From Thalassiosira profunda (taxonomy: Eukaryota > Bacillariophyta > Thalassiosirophyceae > Thalassiosirales > Thalassiosiraceae), in the NCBI GenBank assembly GCA_036939355.1, contig JALLAP010002211.1, forward strand, positions 1 through 13,237: a DNA stretch of 13,237 nucleotides, given 5' to 3'. Below, piece after piece: positions 1 to 7,972 of the stretch. The position numbers and the translations under genes are program-made. A model generated the notes under the pieces. The model had not been told where the DNA came from. It worked only from the letters and a program-made list of their open reading frames with translations, and ran no database searches. Position 1 is the stretch's first letter. Every line of letters begins with the position of its first letter.

Positions 1-17
1 TCTCCGAACCCCCCACA

Positions 18-1180
18 TCACTCTCCGTAATCAAACCCTCCATCATCCAGCTCGTCGTCGTCCCCTTCGTCGTCTCCCTGGGTGTATGCCTCAATCGATA
101 TGTCTTCCTCGTCGTCTGCGTAATCATCGTCAAAATCGCCCTCTTCTTCGTCGTCACCCTCTGCCTCCTCTCCCTCCTCTTCCGCATCTGCATCCAACCC
201 CAGCTCCGAGAAGAGGTCCATGTCGTCCTCATCTTCGTCCTCCTCCTCCTCATCGTTCCCGGCCTCCATCTTGATGGCCCCCGCTCCTCCCTCTTCGGCA
301 CCCTCCTCCTCCCCCGCCGCCCCGGCCTGCTCCCGTGCCGTCCGCAACAACGCCTCGACGCCCTCCCCCAATCCCACCCCAATCTCTCCCCCAGCGCTCC
401 CTCCCTCTTCCTCCTCCTCGTCGTCCATGATCACCACCGGCGCCCCCTTGTTGCTCCCCGCCTCCTCCTCCTCCCGCCGCTCCCGGACCCCCCTTCGCAT
501 CCCCGCGCGCATCTCCGCCTCCTCCGCCACGGATGCCCACCGTCCCTGCATCTCGATGAATTCCTCCATGGCCGGAGCCTGGGCGTGGGGCGGATCCCAC
601 CGGTGGTGCCACTCGATTTCCTGGAAGTGGGGCCAGGGGACCGGATCGGGATCGGTCACGTCGAGGCCGGGGAGGTCGTGGTACGGCACTGCCAGAGACA
701 CAAGGTGGTGAGATCGTCGATGGAAACGGGCGATACAATGTGTTGCAGCAATACCAAAATCTTACTGTTCTCGGGGGTGCGGCCGGGGCGCATGGTGCCG
801 GGATACTCGAGCATGGGCTCGTACGTGTCGGGAAAGGCCGGGGGAGAAATTTGCAGGGCGTCGTCTTTCGTGAGCTCGGGGTGCGACAAGGCCATTTCGG
901 ATTCGTCGGAGGCGTCGTGGCGGAGGTAACCGCTCCCGGGAGGGGCGCGGACCATGGAGAGGGACGTCGTTGATGATGCGCGATGGTGATGGCCCGTGCG
1001 TATTTGATGGGTGCACTGATGGGTGGGGGCGAAGCCGCGGCACGGGCGCGACGACGAGAGGACGGCCGCCGCGACGGCACCGAGCGTCNGGCACGGGCGC
1101 GACGACGAGAGGACGGCCGCCGCGACGGCACCGAGCGTCCGCGGCGGGCCGCGCCGCCTTCGGGGCTGGCAGGACGTCAT
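18..1180 (-). CDS. Unknown protein with possible plastid presequence and acidic tail (two exons)
   Basis: Exon 1 is 1180-766 and exon 2 is 688-18; the 77-nt intron has GTAAGA and CAG ends and splits an internal Met codon (A|TG), giving the join TPEN-M-PYHDLPG. With the assembly duplication at 1039-1139 collapsed, the product is 344 residues. I chose the ATG at 1180 (context AACAACATG) because the N-terminus then has Arg residues, a hydrophobic run LGAVAAAVL (about 16-24) and GFAPT (about 32-36), resembling a diatom plastid presequence with its Phe-Ala-Pro signature. The frame stays open up to an ATG at 1465, so a longer N-terminus is possible. Residues 122-173 form a Trp/His/Pro-rich core (VPWPHFQEIEWHHRWDPPH, then MEEFIEMQGRW) that looks conserved, but I cannot name the family. 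The last 150 residues or so are dominated by Glu, Asp and Gly, probably disordered. The structure is well supported; the function is unknown and the plastid location is inferred. Confidence 0.72.
40..440 (-). repeat. Low-complexity Glu/Asp-coding stretch
   Basis: Dense TCC/TCG/TCT triplets on the plus strand encode runs of Glu and Asp on the minus strand. Runs of four to five acidic residues recur, separated by Gly/Ala-rich spacers. It is a coding low-complexity tract, not an independent gene; the Ser-rich plus-strand frame here is its shadow. Confidence 0.8.
689..765 (-). other. Intron of the acidic-tail gene
   Basis: A 77-nt phase-1 intron: GTAAGA donor read from 765 downward and CAG acceptor at 691-689. 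Splicing joins the frame ending in TPEN to the frame beginning MPYHDLPG. Read through, the exon-1 frame meets a stop near 656 and loses the conserved core and the acidic tail. Confidence 0.8.
1039..1139. repeat. 50-nt direct repeat around a single N (contig-join artefact)
   Basis: Positions 1039-1088 and 1090-1139 are identical and separated only by the N at 1089. The unit plus N is 51 nt, so the frame of the overlapping minus-strand gene is kept and 17 residues of its presequence (the LGAVAAAVLSSSRPC segment) appear twice. The most likely explanation is two contigs with an unmerged 50-nt overlap. Confidence 0.88.
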
Positions 1181-1555
1181 GTTGTTGGGTGGACCGAGCG
1201 GCGGGCGCTGACTTCTGTTGTCTGTTGTCAGGGCCAGAGCGGAAGGGTGTTGGCGTTGCAAAGTTGCAAAAAACGAGTGGACGCGGCCGGAGCGAGGGGC
1301 CGCGCGGACGCGGACCGGAGCGAGCTGGCACGCACATCCGTGACAAAAATAATCCTGGTGCACGCGCCGGCCCCATCCGCTCCCAGCAGGCGCAGGGCAC
1401 AAGAACAAGAAGCGGGAGGCGCCAAGAATCGGCGGTGAGATGAGGGCGGCGCGGTGACTCGACATAGGTACTTAGGCCTAGCGGGCAGAAGTTGCGAAGT
1501 CTCTGCAAATGAAAAATGAACTGACGGACGACGATTGTAAAAGATACTTGTAACG
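1181..1555. promoter_or_regulatory. Intergenic region between divergent genes
   Basis: These 375 nt separate the start of the minus-strand acidic-tail gene from the start of the first plus-strand LRR gene, so the region should hold both promoters and 5' leaders. The minus-strand frame of the acidic-tail gene remains open to 1465, so part may be coding if translation starts upstream. I see no recognisable TATA box or conserved element. Confidence 0.4.
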
Positions 1556-2438
1556 ATGGGTGAGGAGTGGGTCGAGTACGACGGCGGCCCGGTCCAGGAA
1601 TGGCACCGGAATGCCAGCCATATCCGGGTTGCGCCGGACGTCGCTGTGATTCCAGAAGGGGCCTTTAATAGCTGCGTCGATTTGCGGGCGGTGGATCTGG
1701 GCAACGTCACCACCATATCGGCTGATTCATTCTATCGTTGCCACTCGCTGGAGCGCGTGATTTGGACCGCGGCCGCTTCAGTCGAGATCAGCGAGTATGC
1801 ATTTGCTTACTGTAAGGAGTTGAGGGAGATTGATCTGCGAAACGTCACAAAGATTGGGGAGGGGGCATTCCATGAGTGCAAGGCTCTGGAGCGCGTCACC
1901 ATCCCATCACCCGTCGCCTCAATCGAAGCTTGTGCATTCCATGGCTGCGAGAATTTGGTGGAGGTGGAGCTCGGCGAGGGGATGCAGAGCATTGAAGAGA
2001 GTGTATTTTCGGATTGCAGCTCTTTGGCTCGGGTCAGTATTCCAGCGTCTGTCACCGTTATTGAAGATGTAGCATTTTCTGGTTGCAGCAGTTTGGTTGA
2101 AGCGGAATTGAATGAGGGGCTGCAGCGCATTGGAGAAGGCGCCTTCAAAGATTGTACATCGCTGTTCCGAATCGATATTCCCTCGACGACGAAGAAAGTT
2201 GGAGATCTTGCATTTGATCACTGCCACCAGTTGGAGTCCGTGGCAATTGAGGATGGACTACAAATGATTGGGGTCGGGGCGTTCTGTGCATGTCGTTCAT
2301 TGGAGCGCATCAACATCCCCTCTTCTGTCAACTTTGTTGGTGACTGTGCATTTTCCGAATGCACCGGTCTGACAGAGGTGACTTTGAGCGAGGGGGTGCA
2401 TGTTATTGATTCTGATACATTCGCCCACTGCACATATT
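1556..2438 (+). CDS. BspA-type leucine-rich repeat protein, 3' end missing
   Basis: A single-exon frame of 294 residues from an ATG preceded by TAACG, running into the N at 2439. After a short N-terminus (MGEEWVEYDGG), about 12 LRR_5 repeats of about 23 residues follow, each with a core of AF-x-x-C-x-x-L then I-P-S-S/T. This is the BspA-like family: right-handed repeat solenoids usually used for protein binding, abundant in bacteria, Trichomonas and some diatoms. There is no signal peptide or membrane segment, so it is probably intracellular. Its tandem neighbour also has 12 repeats followed by a tail of about 90 residues, so this copy lacks that tail only because the contig ends. Base composition appears less GC-rich than in the flanking genes. 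The family call is firm; ligand and role are unknown. Confidence 0.85.
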
Positions 2439-2439
2439 N
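2439..2439. other. Assembly gap of unknown length inside the LRR tandem
   Basis: One N separates the 12th repeat of the first LRR gene from sequence matching the start of an LRR gene. The frame changes across it. Positions 2440-2494 are identical to 1604-1658, the N-terminal coding part of the upstream copy. The missing piece should hold at least the C-terminal tail of gene one, an intergenic spacer and the first 16 or so codons of gene two. Confidence 0.8.
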
Positions 2440-3582
2440 CACCGGAATGCCAGCCATATCCGGGTTGCGCCGGACGTCGCTGTGATTCCAGAAGATGCCT
2501 TTGAGTTTAGTGACAATTTGGCGGCGGTGGATCTCAAGAACGTCAGAACAATCTCGGACTTTGCATTCCGGGATTGCCGCTCCCTGGAACGCGTCGTTTG
2601 GACAACAGCCTCTGCAGTGGAGATTGGCGTTCAAGCATTTGCCAGCTGCGTGGCATTGAGGGAGATTGACCTCAGTAATGCAACGACGATCGAAAGATAT
2701 GCATTCGTTGAGTGCAATTCGCTGGTCAGCGTAACCATCCCATCAACTGTTACCACAATTGCGGCTACTGCATTCTACTGTTGCAAAAGTTTGGCAGAAG
2801 TGGAGCTCGGCGAGGGGATCCGACGCATTGGAAGGGAAGCTTTTGGGGGTTGCAGCTCTTTGATGCGTATCATCACTCTCCCATCGTCGGTTACCGACAT
2901 CGGGTCGAGCGCATTTTGTGGTTGCAGCAGTTTGGTAGAAGTGGAGTTGAATGAGGGGGTGCGGCACATCGGGACGGGAGCGTTCAAAGCTTGTGTATCG
3001 CTTCTCCGCATTAGCATTCCCTCGACAACGATGAACATTGGAGATCATGCATTTATGGGTTGCCATCAGCTGAGGGATGCAGAGCTTCGGGAGGGGCTCC
3101 AGACTATTGGGATAGCAGCATTCAAGGACTGCCGTTTGTTGGAGCGGATTACTATTCCTTCTTCCGTCACGTTGATTGGAAACCAGACATTTGTGGTATG
3201 CACCAGTCTGTCAGAGGTGACTCTGTGCGACGGGGTCCATTGTATCGACAGTTTTGCTTTTGGCGGCTGCACCTCTTTGGAACACATCAACATTTCTCCT
3301 GCTGCATTTGTGGTTGACATTCAAGGTGGCAGCTACCAGCTTTTGTCAACGACAATGCCGATACCTGTCATGCAGGGGAGGAGACTGGTCGCGTCCAAGT
3401 GGATGCAGTACAGGAGCCCAGACCAGCTTGAACAAGTCGAGGCAAAGGTGAACGAAATCCTCGGCCGTCAACAGCAGACAGAGGACCAGAAAATTGCATC
3501 CCTGAGAAACTGGTTTGCTTACTATGATATGTTGGATGTGACGACAATGCTCGAGCTCGCTATTTGGAGGGCCAATATATGA
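2440..3582 (+). CDS. BspA-type leucine-rich repeat protein, 5' end missing
   Basis: The frame is open from directly after the N (HRNASHIRVAPDVAVIPE) to TGA at 3580-3582, giving 380 visible residues. By comparison with the upstream copy only about 16 N-terminal residues are absent; the GTG at 2482 is not a credible start. It carries 12 LRR_5 repeats with the AF-x-x-C-x-x-L core. A non-repeat tail of about 90 residues follows, with a charged segment (SPDQLEQVEAKVNEILGR) and an aromatic terminus ending MLELAIWRANI, a tail type I associate with Thalassiosira LRR proteins. It aligns repeat for repeat with the upstream gene but with many substitutions, so the two are paralogues rather than alleles. 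Probably a cytosolic binding scaffold; partner unknown. Confidence 0.87.
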   Translation, partial: HRNASHIRVAPDVAVIPEDAFEFSDNLAAVDLKNVRTISDFAFRDCRSLERVVWTTASAVEIGVQAFASCVALREIDLSNATTIERYAFVECNSLVSVTIPSTVTTIAATAFYCCKSLAEVELGEGIRRIGREAFGGCSSLMRIITLPSSVTDIGSSAFCGCSSLVEVELNEGVRHIGTGAFKACVSLLRISIPSTTMNIGDHAFMGCHQLRDAELREGLQTIGIAAFKDCRLLERITIPSSVTLIGNQTFVVCTSLSEVTLCDGVHCIDSFAFGGCTSLEHINISPAAFVVDIQGGSYQLLSTTMPIPVMQGRRLVASKWMQYRSPDQLEQVEAKVNEILGRQQQTEDQKIASLRNWFAYYDMLDVTTMLELAIWRANI

Positions 3583-4126
3583 ATGGCAACGAACAGAATG
3601 CAGAGGCAAGGCAGGCAGCCCGTAGAGGTTGCAGCAGCGACATGAATGTCATCATCCCATGCGTCTTGCCATTTTTGGAGAACGAATGTTGGCAGAAGCT
3701 GACCCTTATTGTATCAGCTCGGTTGGTGTAGTGCAGTATGGGCACTCCTCCGATGCCGTTCACGCCATCTCAAACGTCGTGTGGCGGGGGAGCATCGCCA
3801 TGTATCGCCGGCCGACAGAAGATGAGGGCCAGGGAGAAGGAGAAGGGAGGGAAAATTGAGAATGAGCCAGGAAAGTGCGACCAGGTGCAACGCTAGCCCG
3901 GGGGATGACGGGGACATTCATTGGGCAGGCGAGGATCGTGTACGATGAGAGAACCGAACAACAGATTACACCCACCGCCTCCGTGCCGCCTCTTTGCAAA
4001 ACGGGTCGCACATCTCCGCGACTCGCATTGATTGATTTAGACAATGTCTCCCACCTGGAGCAAAAACTCTGAGGGCACAAAGCGCTCCTGCGAGCCACGA
4101 ACCAACGATCGGTAGCTACAAGCAAG
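3583..4126. other. Intergenic region, no gene seen
   Basis: These 544 nt lie between the LRR stop and the ATG of the coiled-coil gene. Short frames exist on both strands (for example 3629-3859 plus and 3760-4212 minus), but none has a recognisable domain or repeat, and the minus one runs into exon 1 of the next gene. It presumably holds the LRR 3' UTR and the promoter of the 4127 gene. Confidence 0.4.
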
Positions 4127-5673
4127 ATGAGTACGCCCAACGACGACAACGCCCCTTCCAGCCGGTCGGGGTCAGGTGGCTCTACGCGGATCGCGCTTTG
4201 TGAGTTTCGCATGCCTTCTCTGGTTGGGCGTTCGCTCGTTGTCGTCCCTAACCCCTTTCGCTGTGCCTCTCTCCTTCAGGCATCGCAGTCGCCCTCGCTC
4301 TATTCGCATTCGTCCTTATTGACGAGAGTGGCTCATCCTGCGTCAGTGCGATCGGAGATTTCATGGCCTACGTGTCGGGAGCCGCTGCCAGAGTCACGTC
4401 GACGGTCGCTGCTGCAGTATGGAACGCCCAGCTGCTTCAGATCAGCTCTTGCATTACTTGGGTCGTGTGCGCCGCTGCGGTTGTTGGAGTCTCGAAATGC
4501 GGCGCAGCTGCCGGGGAGGAGAGCTTGAACAGCGCCAACGCCCCCGTCCGCGCGTCCACCGACGAGGTTTATCGAGCCAGGATCGAGAAGCTAGAGCTCG
4601 ATACGGCGGAGATGAAGAAGGAGGCGGCGGAGATGGAGCTCGAGGGGGCGAAGGCGTGGAAGGCGAACATCGATGTCCTTGAGACGACCCTCGCACTCAC
4701 GAAGGCGACCAACAAACTCGCGACGTATACAGCCCGACGGATGGACGAGCAGGAGGGGCGGCTCGGTGCCGTGGAGGATACCCAGGACGAGCACAGCCGG
4801 AAGTTTGAGCAGCAGGATGTAATCAACAAGGAGCAGAAAGCAACCAACAAGGAGCTGGAAGATAAGATCGACACGGCCCTAAAGCTGTTCGGCGCCAGCA
4901 GCCCCGTCCTCCCGGCCTCCGCCAACGCCCATCTGGCCAGGCTCGTCGCGGAGGCGGCGGATATGAAACAGCTGCTCGAGGAACTGATTGCTTCTCAGGC
5001 GCGAGTGATCCCGGACGTTTCCTGCGGGCGATTCGTTGCGGTCGCCCCGGGGGGCACTTACGTTGAGAACGTCCATCAAAACTCCATGTCGGAGGGCGGC
5101 GGCGGTGGTGCGCCTCTGATCCATGAGCAGGCGGCAGCCGCTGCTCGCGATGGGAATGCAGGGGAGGGCGGTGGCCAGGAAAGGGTGGTCTTGATGCACC
5201 CGGCAGCTCCTCCAGCTGGTGCTGCCGCTGCTGGCGCTCGTGGCAATCGCGCTGGTGGCGTTGAAGAGCCGCCCGCCCCCCTGGCCGGTGCAGACATTGG
5301 AAACTACAACTACAGTGAGGGCGGCCCCATCAACGCTCCTCTTCGCGGTGGAGTCGTCAACGCTCCTCTTCGGGGCGGTATCGTCAACGTTGGTGGCATG
5401 GGATTCGGCAGCGTCACGGTGAACGGCCCTGGCGGGATGATAGTGGTGCTGGAAGGTGCGGGTAACAACTTCTTAGGTCAAGGCCAAGCCGGCGCCGGCG
5501 CCAATGGCAACCAAGCTAGGGCCAATCGCAATGGAGCCGCCAGCGGGGGCGTGGACGATGGCGATGGCGATGGCGAAGCTGAAAACGGGTCTCTTGGAGG
5601 TGGATGCGCCAACGGGATCAAGGACGATGGCGTCTCTTGGAGCACGCGCTCGATTCGCGAAGAGAATGCATAG
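4127..5673 (+). CDS. Unknown membrane-anchored coiled-coil protein with Gly/Asn-rich tail (two exons)
   Basis: Exon 1 is 4127-4199 and exon 2 is 4280-5673, joined across an 80-nt GTGAGT-CAG intron inside a Cys codon; the product is 488 residues. The splice creates a hydrophobic helix (IALCIAVALALFAFVLI, about 22-38). A second lies near 77-95 (LQISSCITWVVCAAAVVGV). Residues about 120-228 are rich in Glu, Lys and Ala with heptad spacing (KLELDTAEMKKEAAEMELEG, then KEQKATNKELEDKIDTALK), a likely coiled coil. The C-terminal 200 residues are Gly/Ala/Asn-rich, with a duplicated NAPLRGGVV/NAPLRGGIV unit and a Val/Gly stretch (VTVNGPGGMIVVLEG). I do not recognise the family. A membrane protein presenting a coiled coil and a disordered tail is the most that can be inferred. 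The stop lies inside the first copy of an assembly repeat. Confidence 0.68.
4200..4279 (+). other. Intron of the coiled-coil membrane gene
   Basis: An 80-nt phase-1 intron with a GTGAGT donor and a pyrimidine-rich CTCCTTCAG acceptor. It interrupts the first predicted membrane helix. If it is retained, the frame stays open to 4528 and gives a 133-residue product without the helix. Confidence 0.8.
5332..5385 (+). repeat. Two-copy 27-nt coding tandem repeat
   Basis: Two copies of a 27-nt unit (5332-5358 and 5359-5385) encode NAPLRGGVV and NAPLRGGIV within the Gly-rich tail; a third, degenerate start (NVGGM) follows. The copies differ at only a few bases, suggesting slippage or unequal exchange. 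Confidence 0.8.
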
Positions 5674-5769
5674 TTATGGAAACTTGACGTGGTGAAGAAC
5701 CTCTCGGAGCGAGNGCACGCGCTCGATTCGCGAAGAGAATGCATAGTTATGGAAACTTGACGTGGTGAA
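5642..5769. repeat. 55-nt direct repeat at a contig join
   Basis: Positions 5642-5696 and 5715-5769 are identical. Unlike most other N sites here, 17 nt (5697-5713) lie between the end of copy one and the N at 5714, and they do not match what follows copy two. The first copy contains the stop codon of the coiled-coil gene, so the protein is unaffected; the sequence just downstream is uncertain. Confidence 0.8.
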
Positions 5770-6290
5770 ATACAGCAGAGACAAGCTTCCAATCAATTTG
5801 CTGCGGGGGTCCGCTCTGTTTCTTGCCCATCCGGAGACCGTGCTTGATCCACGGGAATCTAATTGACCGAAGAACGCACGATGGTCTATTGAGTGTAAAA
5901 GACCCAGTGACAGAGCCCTCGCACTCTAAAATGCAGATCAGATGATACACCAATACTGCATTTGTTGGAGTGCTCTCTACTCTATTGTACTTGGCGACCG
6001 TTTCTTCCAAACTTCCTCCGCCGTCCAGACGTCCAGTCGTCCGTCCGCTCTATTTGCCTGCCTCCTGCCTCTGCCGCACGCACACGATGGTGATGGTCGT
6101 ACACAATGGCACCGTCGCTCCTCCTCCTGCCGTCTCTAACCGCCCTCGTCTTGCTCCTAACGGGCGGTGCCTTTGGCCCTCCATGCTCCCTAGCACCCCG
6201 GCCGTCGATAGATGGGAGAAAAAGCGCGAGCAGCGGCAAACGAGCACGTGTGTGCAGTTTGTTCCTTGTCTCGCGCAGCAGTACCCTGTA
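5674..6290. other. Convergent intergenic region
   Basis: About 617 nt between the stop of the plus-strand coiled-coil gene and the stop of the minus-strand seven-transmembrane gene, so two 3' UTRs face each other. It includes the duplicated contig-end sequence to 5769. Several overlapping short frames exist on both strands, none with recognisable features. Confidence 0.4.
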
Positions 6291-7505
6291 TCATGTTCTT
6301 TCCAGAGTGGCGTCTTGCCTCGCTTGCTCGGCTGCAGCGCGTTCGTTCCCGCCCTCAGACAAATCTATTTCCACCAATGCACCGGCAAAAGAAACGGTGT
6401 TGCCTGGTCTTCCCTCTTCCACATCCAAAGCTTCGTTTAATTCATTCCGTTCGTTTTCTCCGGTACTGTCTGACTTGTGCATTTCCGTGTTGCCATTTTC
6501 ATCCCGGACGCCCTTTCCGTCCACCGGTTTCGACCAAGACATTAATAGCGATCCCAATAGCGACGATTTGAATCGAGATGTGCTGGGTTGGAACGCAGTA
6601 AAGTCCGGTGGCATCGCTTCGCGCGTCGATTCACTGGGAACACGAGAGCCCCCCGCTTCACTTGGCGATTGGCACTTCCACAGCTGAACCCACGCCTTCC
6701 TCACGTCCTTCTTGAACAGTGCCAATATTACTTGGAACAGACCGACGAGATTGAAGATCATGAACGCAATGGCTTGGACCCAATTGTGGAAGAACGTCGA
6801 AACGATGACGACAATCACCACGAGGTAAATGACCACGAGCAGCCGGGCAAAGTAGAAGAGCAGCGACCTCGACTTTTCGCTCTTCGGCGGCATCAGTTTC
6901 TTCCACCAAATATGAATGCAAATGCCCGTAACTAACAGCGTTGGAATGAGAGTGGTCACCGGCATGTAAAAGGCCCAGTAGAAGATGAGCTGGTTTGTGT
7001 TGTCCGGTTCCGGGTATGCTTCACAATTGGAACTGGCGACCGCCTTTGGAATAAAGTCGACCGGTATTAGAGTCAAACTCGCCATGACGATCGAGAAGAT
7101 GTGGATGATGGTGGATTCTCGCACGATCTTCTTCAGCTTCGGCGGCTGGTACCGCTGCACCCGTTTGTTGGCCCGCAGCATTCGATGCAACTGGCGGAGG
7201 ACCGAGAACGACATCCACAGATTGGCCGTCCACCAGTACGCGTCGTTGAACCCGATGACCTGGCACGCGTTTGGCGACCCATTCGGCATGAGCATGTTTG
7301 CGAGGTTGGCTGCAAATCCCGCCGCGTTCTTGTACGCGTCGGGCAGCAGGCAGAACACGAGGTAGAGGTTGAAGGGGCTCGACCTTACTTTGGGGCTGCG
7401 CGCGATGGAGGCCAGGAGGGCCCACACGCTGATCATGGAGATGCCGTTGGCCACCGTCCATATTATCAGCTGGGTGAAGAACGTTTGATCCGAGTTGTTC
7501 ACCAT
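6291..7505 (-). CDS. Seven-transmembrane, GPCR-like protein
   Basis: A single-exon frame of 404 residues; the ATG sits in good context (GCAAAATGG). Seven hydrophobic segments lie at about 9-33, 45-68, 82-106, 131-155, 171-201, 214-238 and 242-264. The N-terminus is short with one sequon (NNS, 3-5). Cys81 at the start of helix 3 and Cys161 in the second outer loop are placed as in the common GPCR disulfide. A basic amphipathic stretch follows helix 7 (LFKKDVRKAWVQLW), like helix 8 or the end of cAMP-receptor/secretin-like proteins. I see no DRY motif after helix 3 and no NPxxY in helix 7. Residues 280-404 form a hydrophilic Ser/Glu-rich tail, presumably cytoplasmic. The topology is strong; receptor function and ligand are inference. 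It is divergent from KIN17 across 467 nt. Confidence 0.85.
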   Translation of the reverse strand: MVNNSDQTFFTQLIIWTVANGISMISVWALLASIARSPKVRSSPFNLYLVFCLLPDAYKNAAGFAANLANMLMPNGSPNACQVIGFNDAYWWTANLWMSFSVLRQLHRMLRANKRVQRYQPPKLKKIVRESTIIHIFSIVMASLTLIPVDFIPKAVASSNCEAYPEPDNTNQLIFYWAFYMPVTTLIPTLLVTGICIHIWWKKLMPPKSEKSRSLLFYFARLLVVIYLVVIVVIVSTFFHNWVQAIAFMIFNLVGLFQVILALFKKDVRKAWVQLWKCQSPSEAGGSRVPSESTREAMPPDFTAFQPSTSRFKSSLLGSLLMSWSKPVDGKGVRDENGNTEMHKSDSTGENERNELNEALDVEEGRPGNTVSFAGALVEIDLSEGGNERAAAEQARQDATLERT

Positions 7506-7972
7506 TTTGCAAATGAATTATTGTGATTGGTCATCACACCACACCGCCCGAGGGCTTTGCATCCAAGACCCTTCCCTCTGGTGCCGCGGTCCTCGGCTCC
7601 GCGCTCAACGGGGGGCGAGCTCGCTCGAGCATCTTGCCAATTCAACAAGACGTGAGGGGTAGGTATGTAGCTAAAAACTCTTTGAGCCTGGTACCTCTAC
7701 CCTGTCATTTATCTCATACAAATACCTTTGCCAAGAAGCTCTTTAGAACCCTAGGGATATGTGATGATATTTAATCACGAAGGGTAATCATTAGATAGAG
7801 AAGGCTCGCCCCCCGCCAAGCAAAACCAAAACAACAAGTTGCAACCAACGTGCACGCAACACGCAACCAAAGGATCGGCCACCTTGTCCTGTCCTCCCTG
7901 TTGGCCGCTCCAGGCCGGTATCTGAACGCTTCTATTGTCAACTGCCAACCGGCAAACAAACAATTTTCCAAG
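7506..7972. promoter_or_regulatory. Divergent promoter region, 7TM gene and KIN17
   Basis: These 467 nt separate the ATG of the minus-strand 7TM gene from the first base of the split KIN17 start codon, so both promoters and 5' leaders must lie here. An ATTGG (inverse CCAAT) occurs at 7526-7530, close to the 7TM start. The minus-strand frames around 7771-8041 look like chance. No TATA box is clear. Confidence 0.45.

Noticed and set aside
220..711. Plus-strand Ser-rich frame of 163 residues
   Set aside because: The poly-Ser start is the complement of the Asp/Glu codons of the minus-strand gene, and the rest is its antisense.
250..1131. Minus-strand frame of 293 residues overlapping the acidic-tail gene
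   Set aside because: Its Pro/Arg/Gly-rich translation is typical of an off-frame reading of GC-rich coding DNA, and it reads through the intron of the real gene.
1556..3582. The two LRR frames as one 24-repeat protein
   Set aside because: The frame changes at the N, and the second part restarts with the N-terminal sequence of the first, so two tandem paralogues are more likely.
3760..4212. Minus-strand 150-residue frame upstream of the coiled-coil gene
   Set aside because: It overlaps exon 1 of the plus-strand gene and has no recognisable domain or compositional support.
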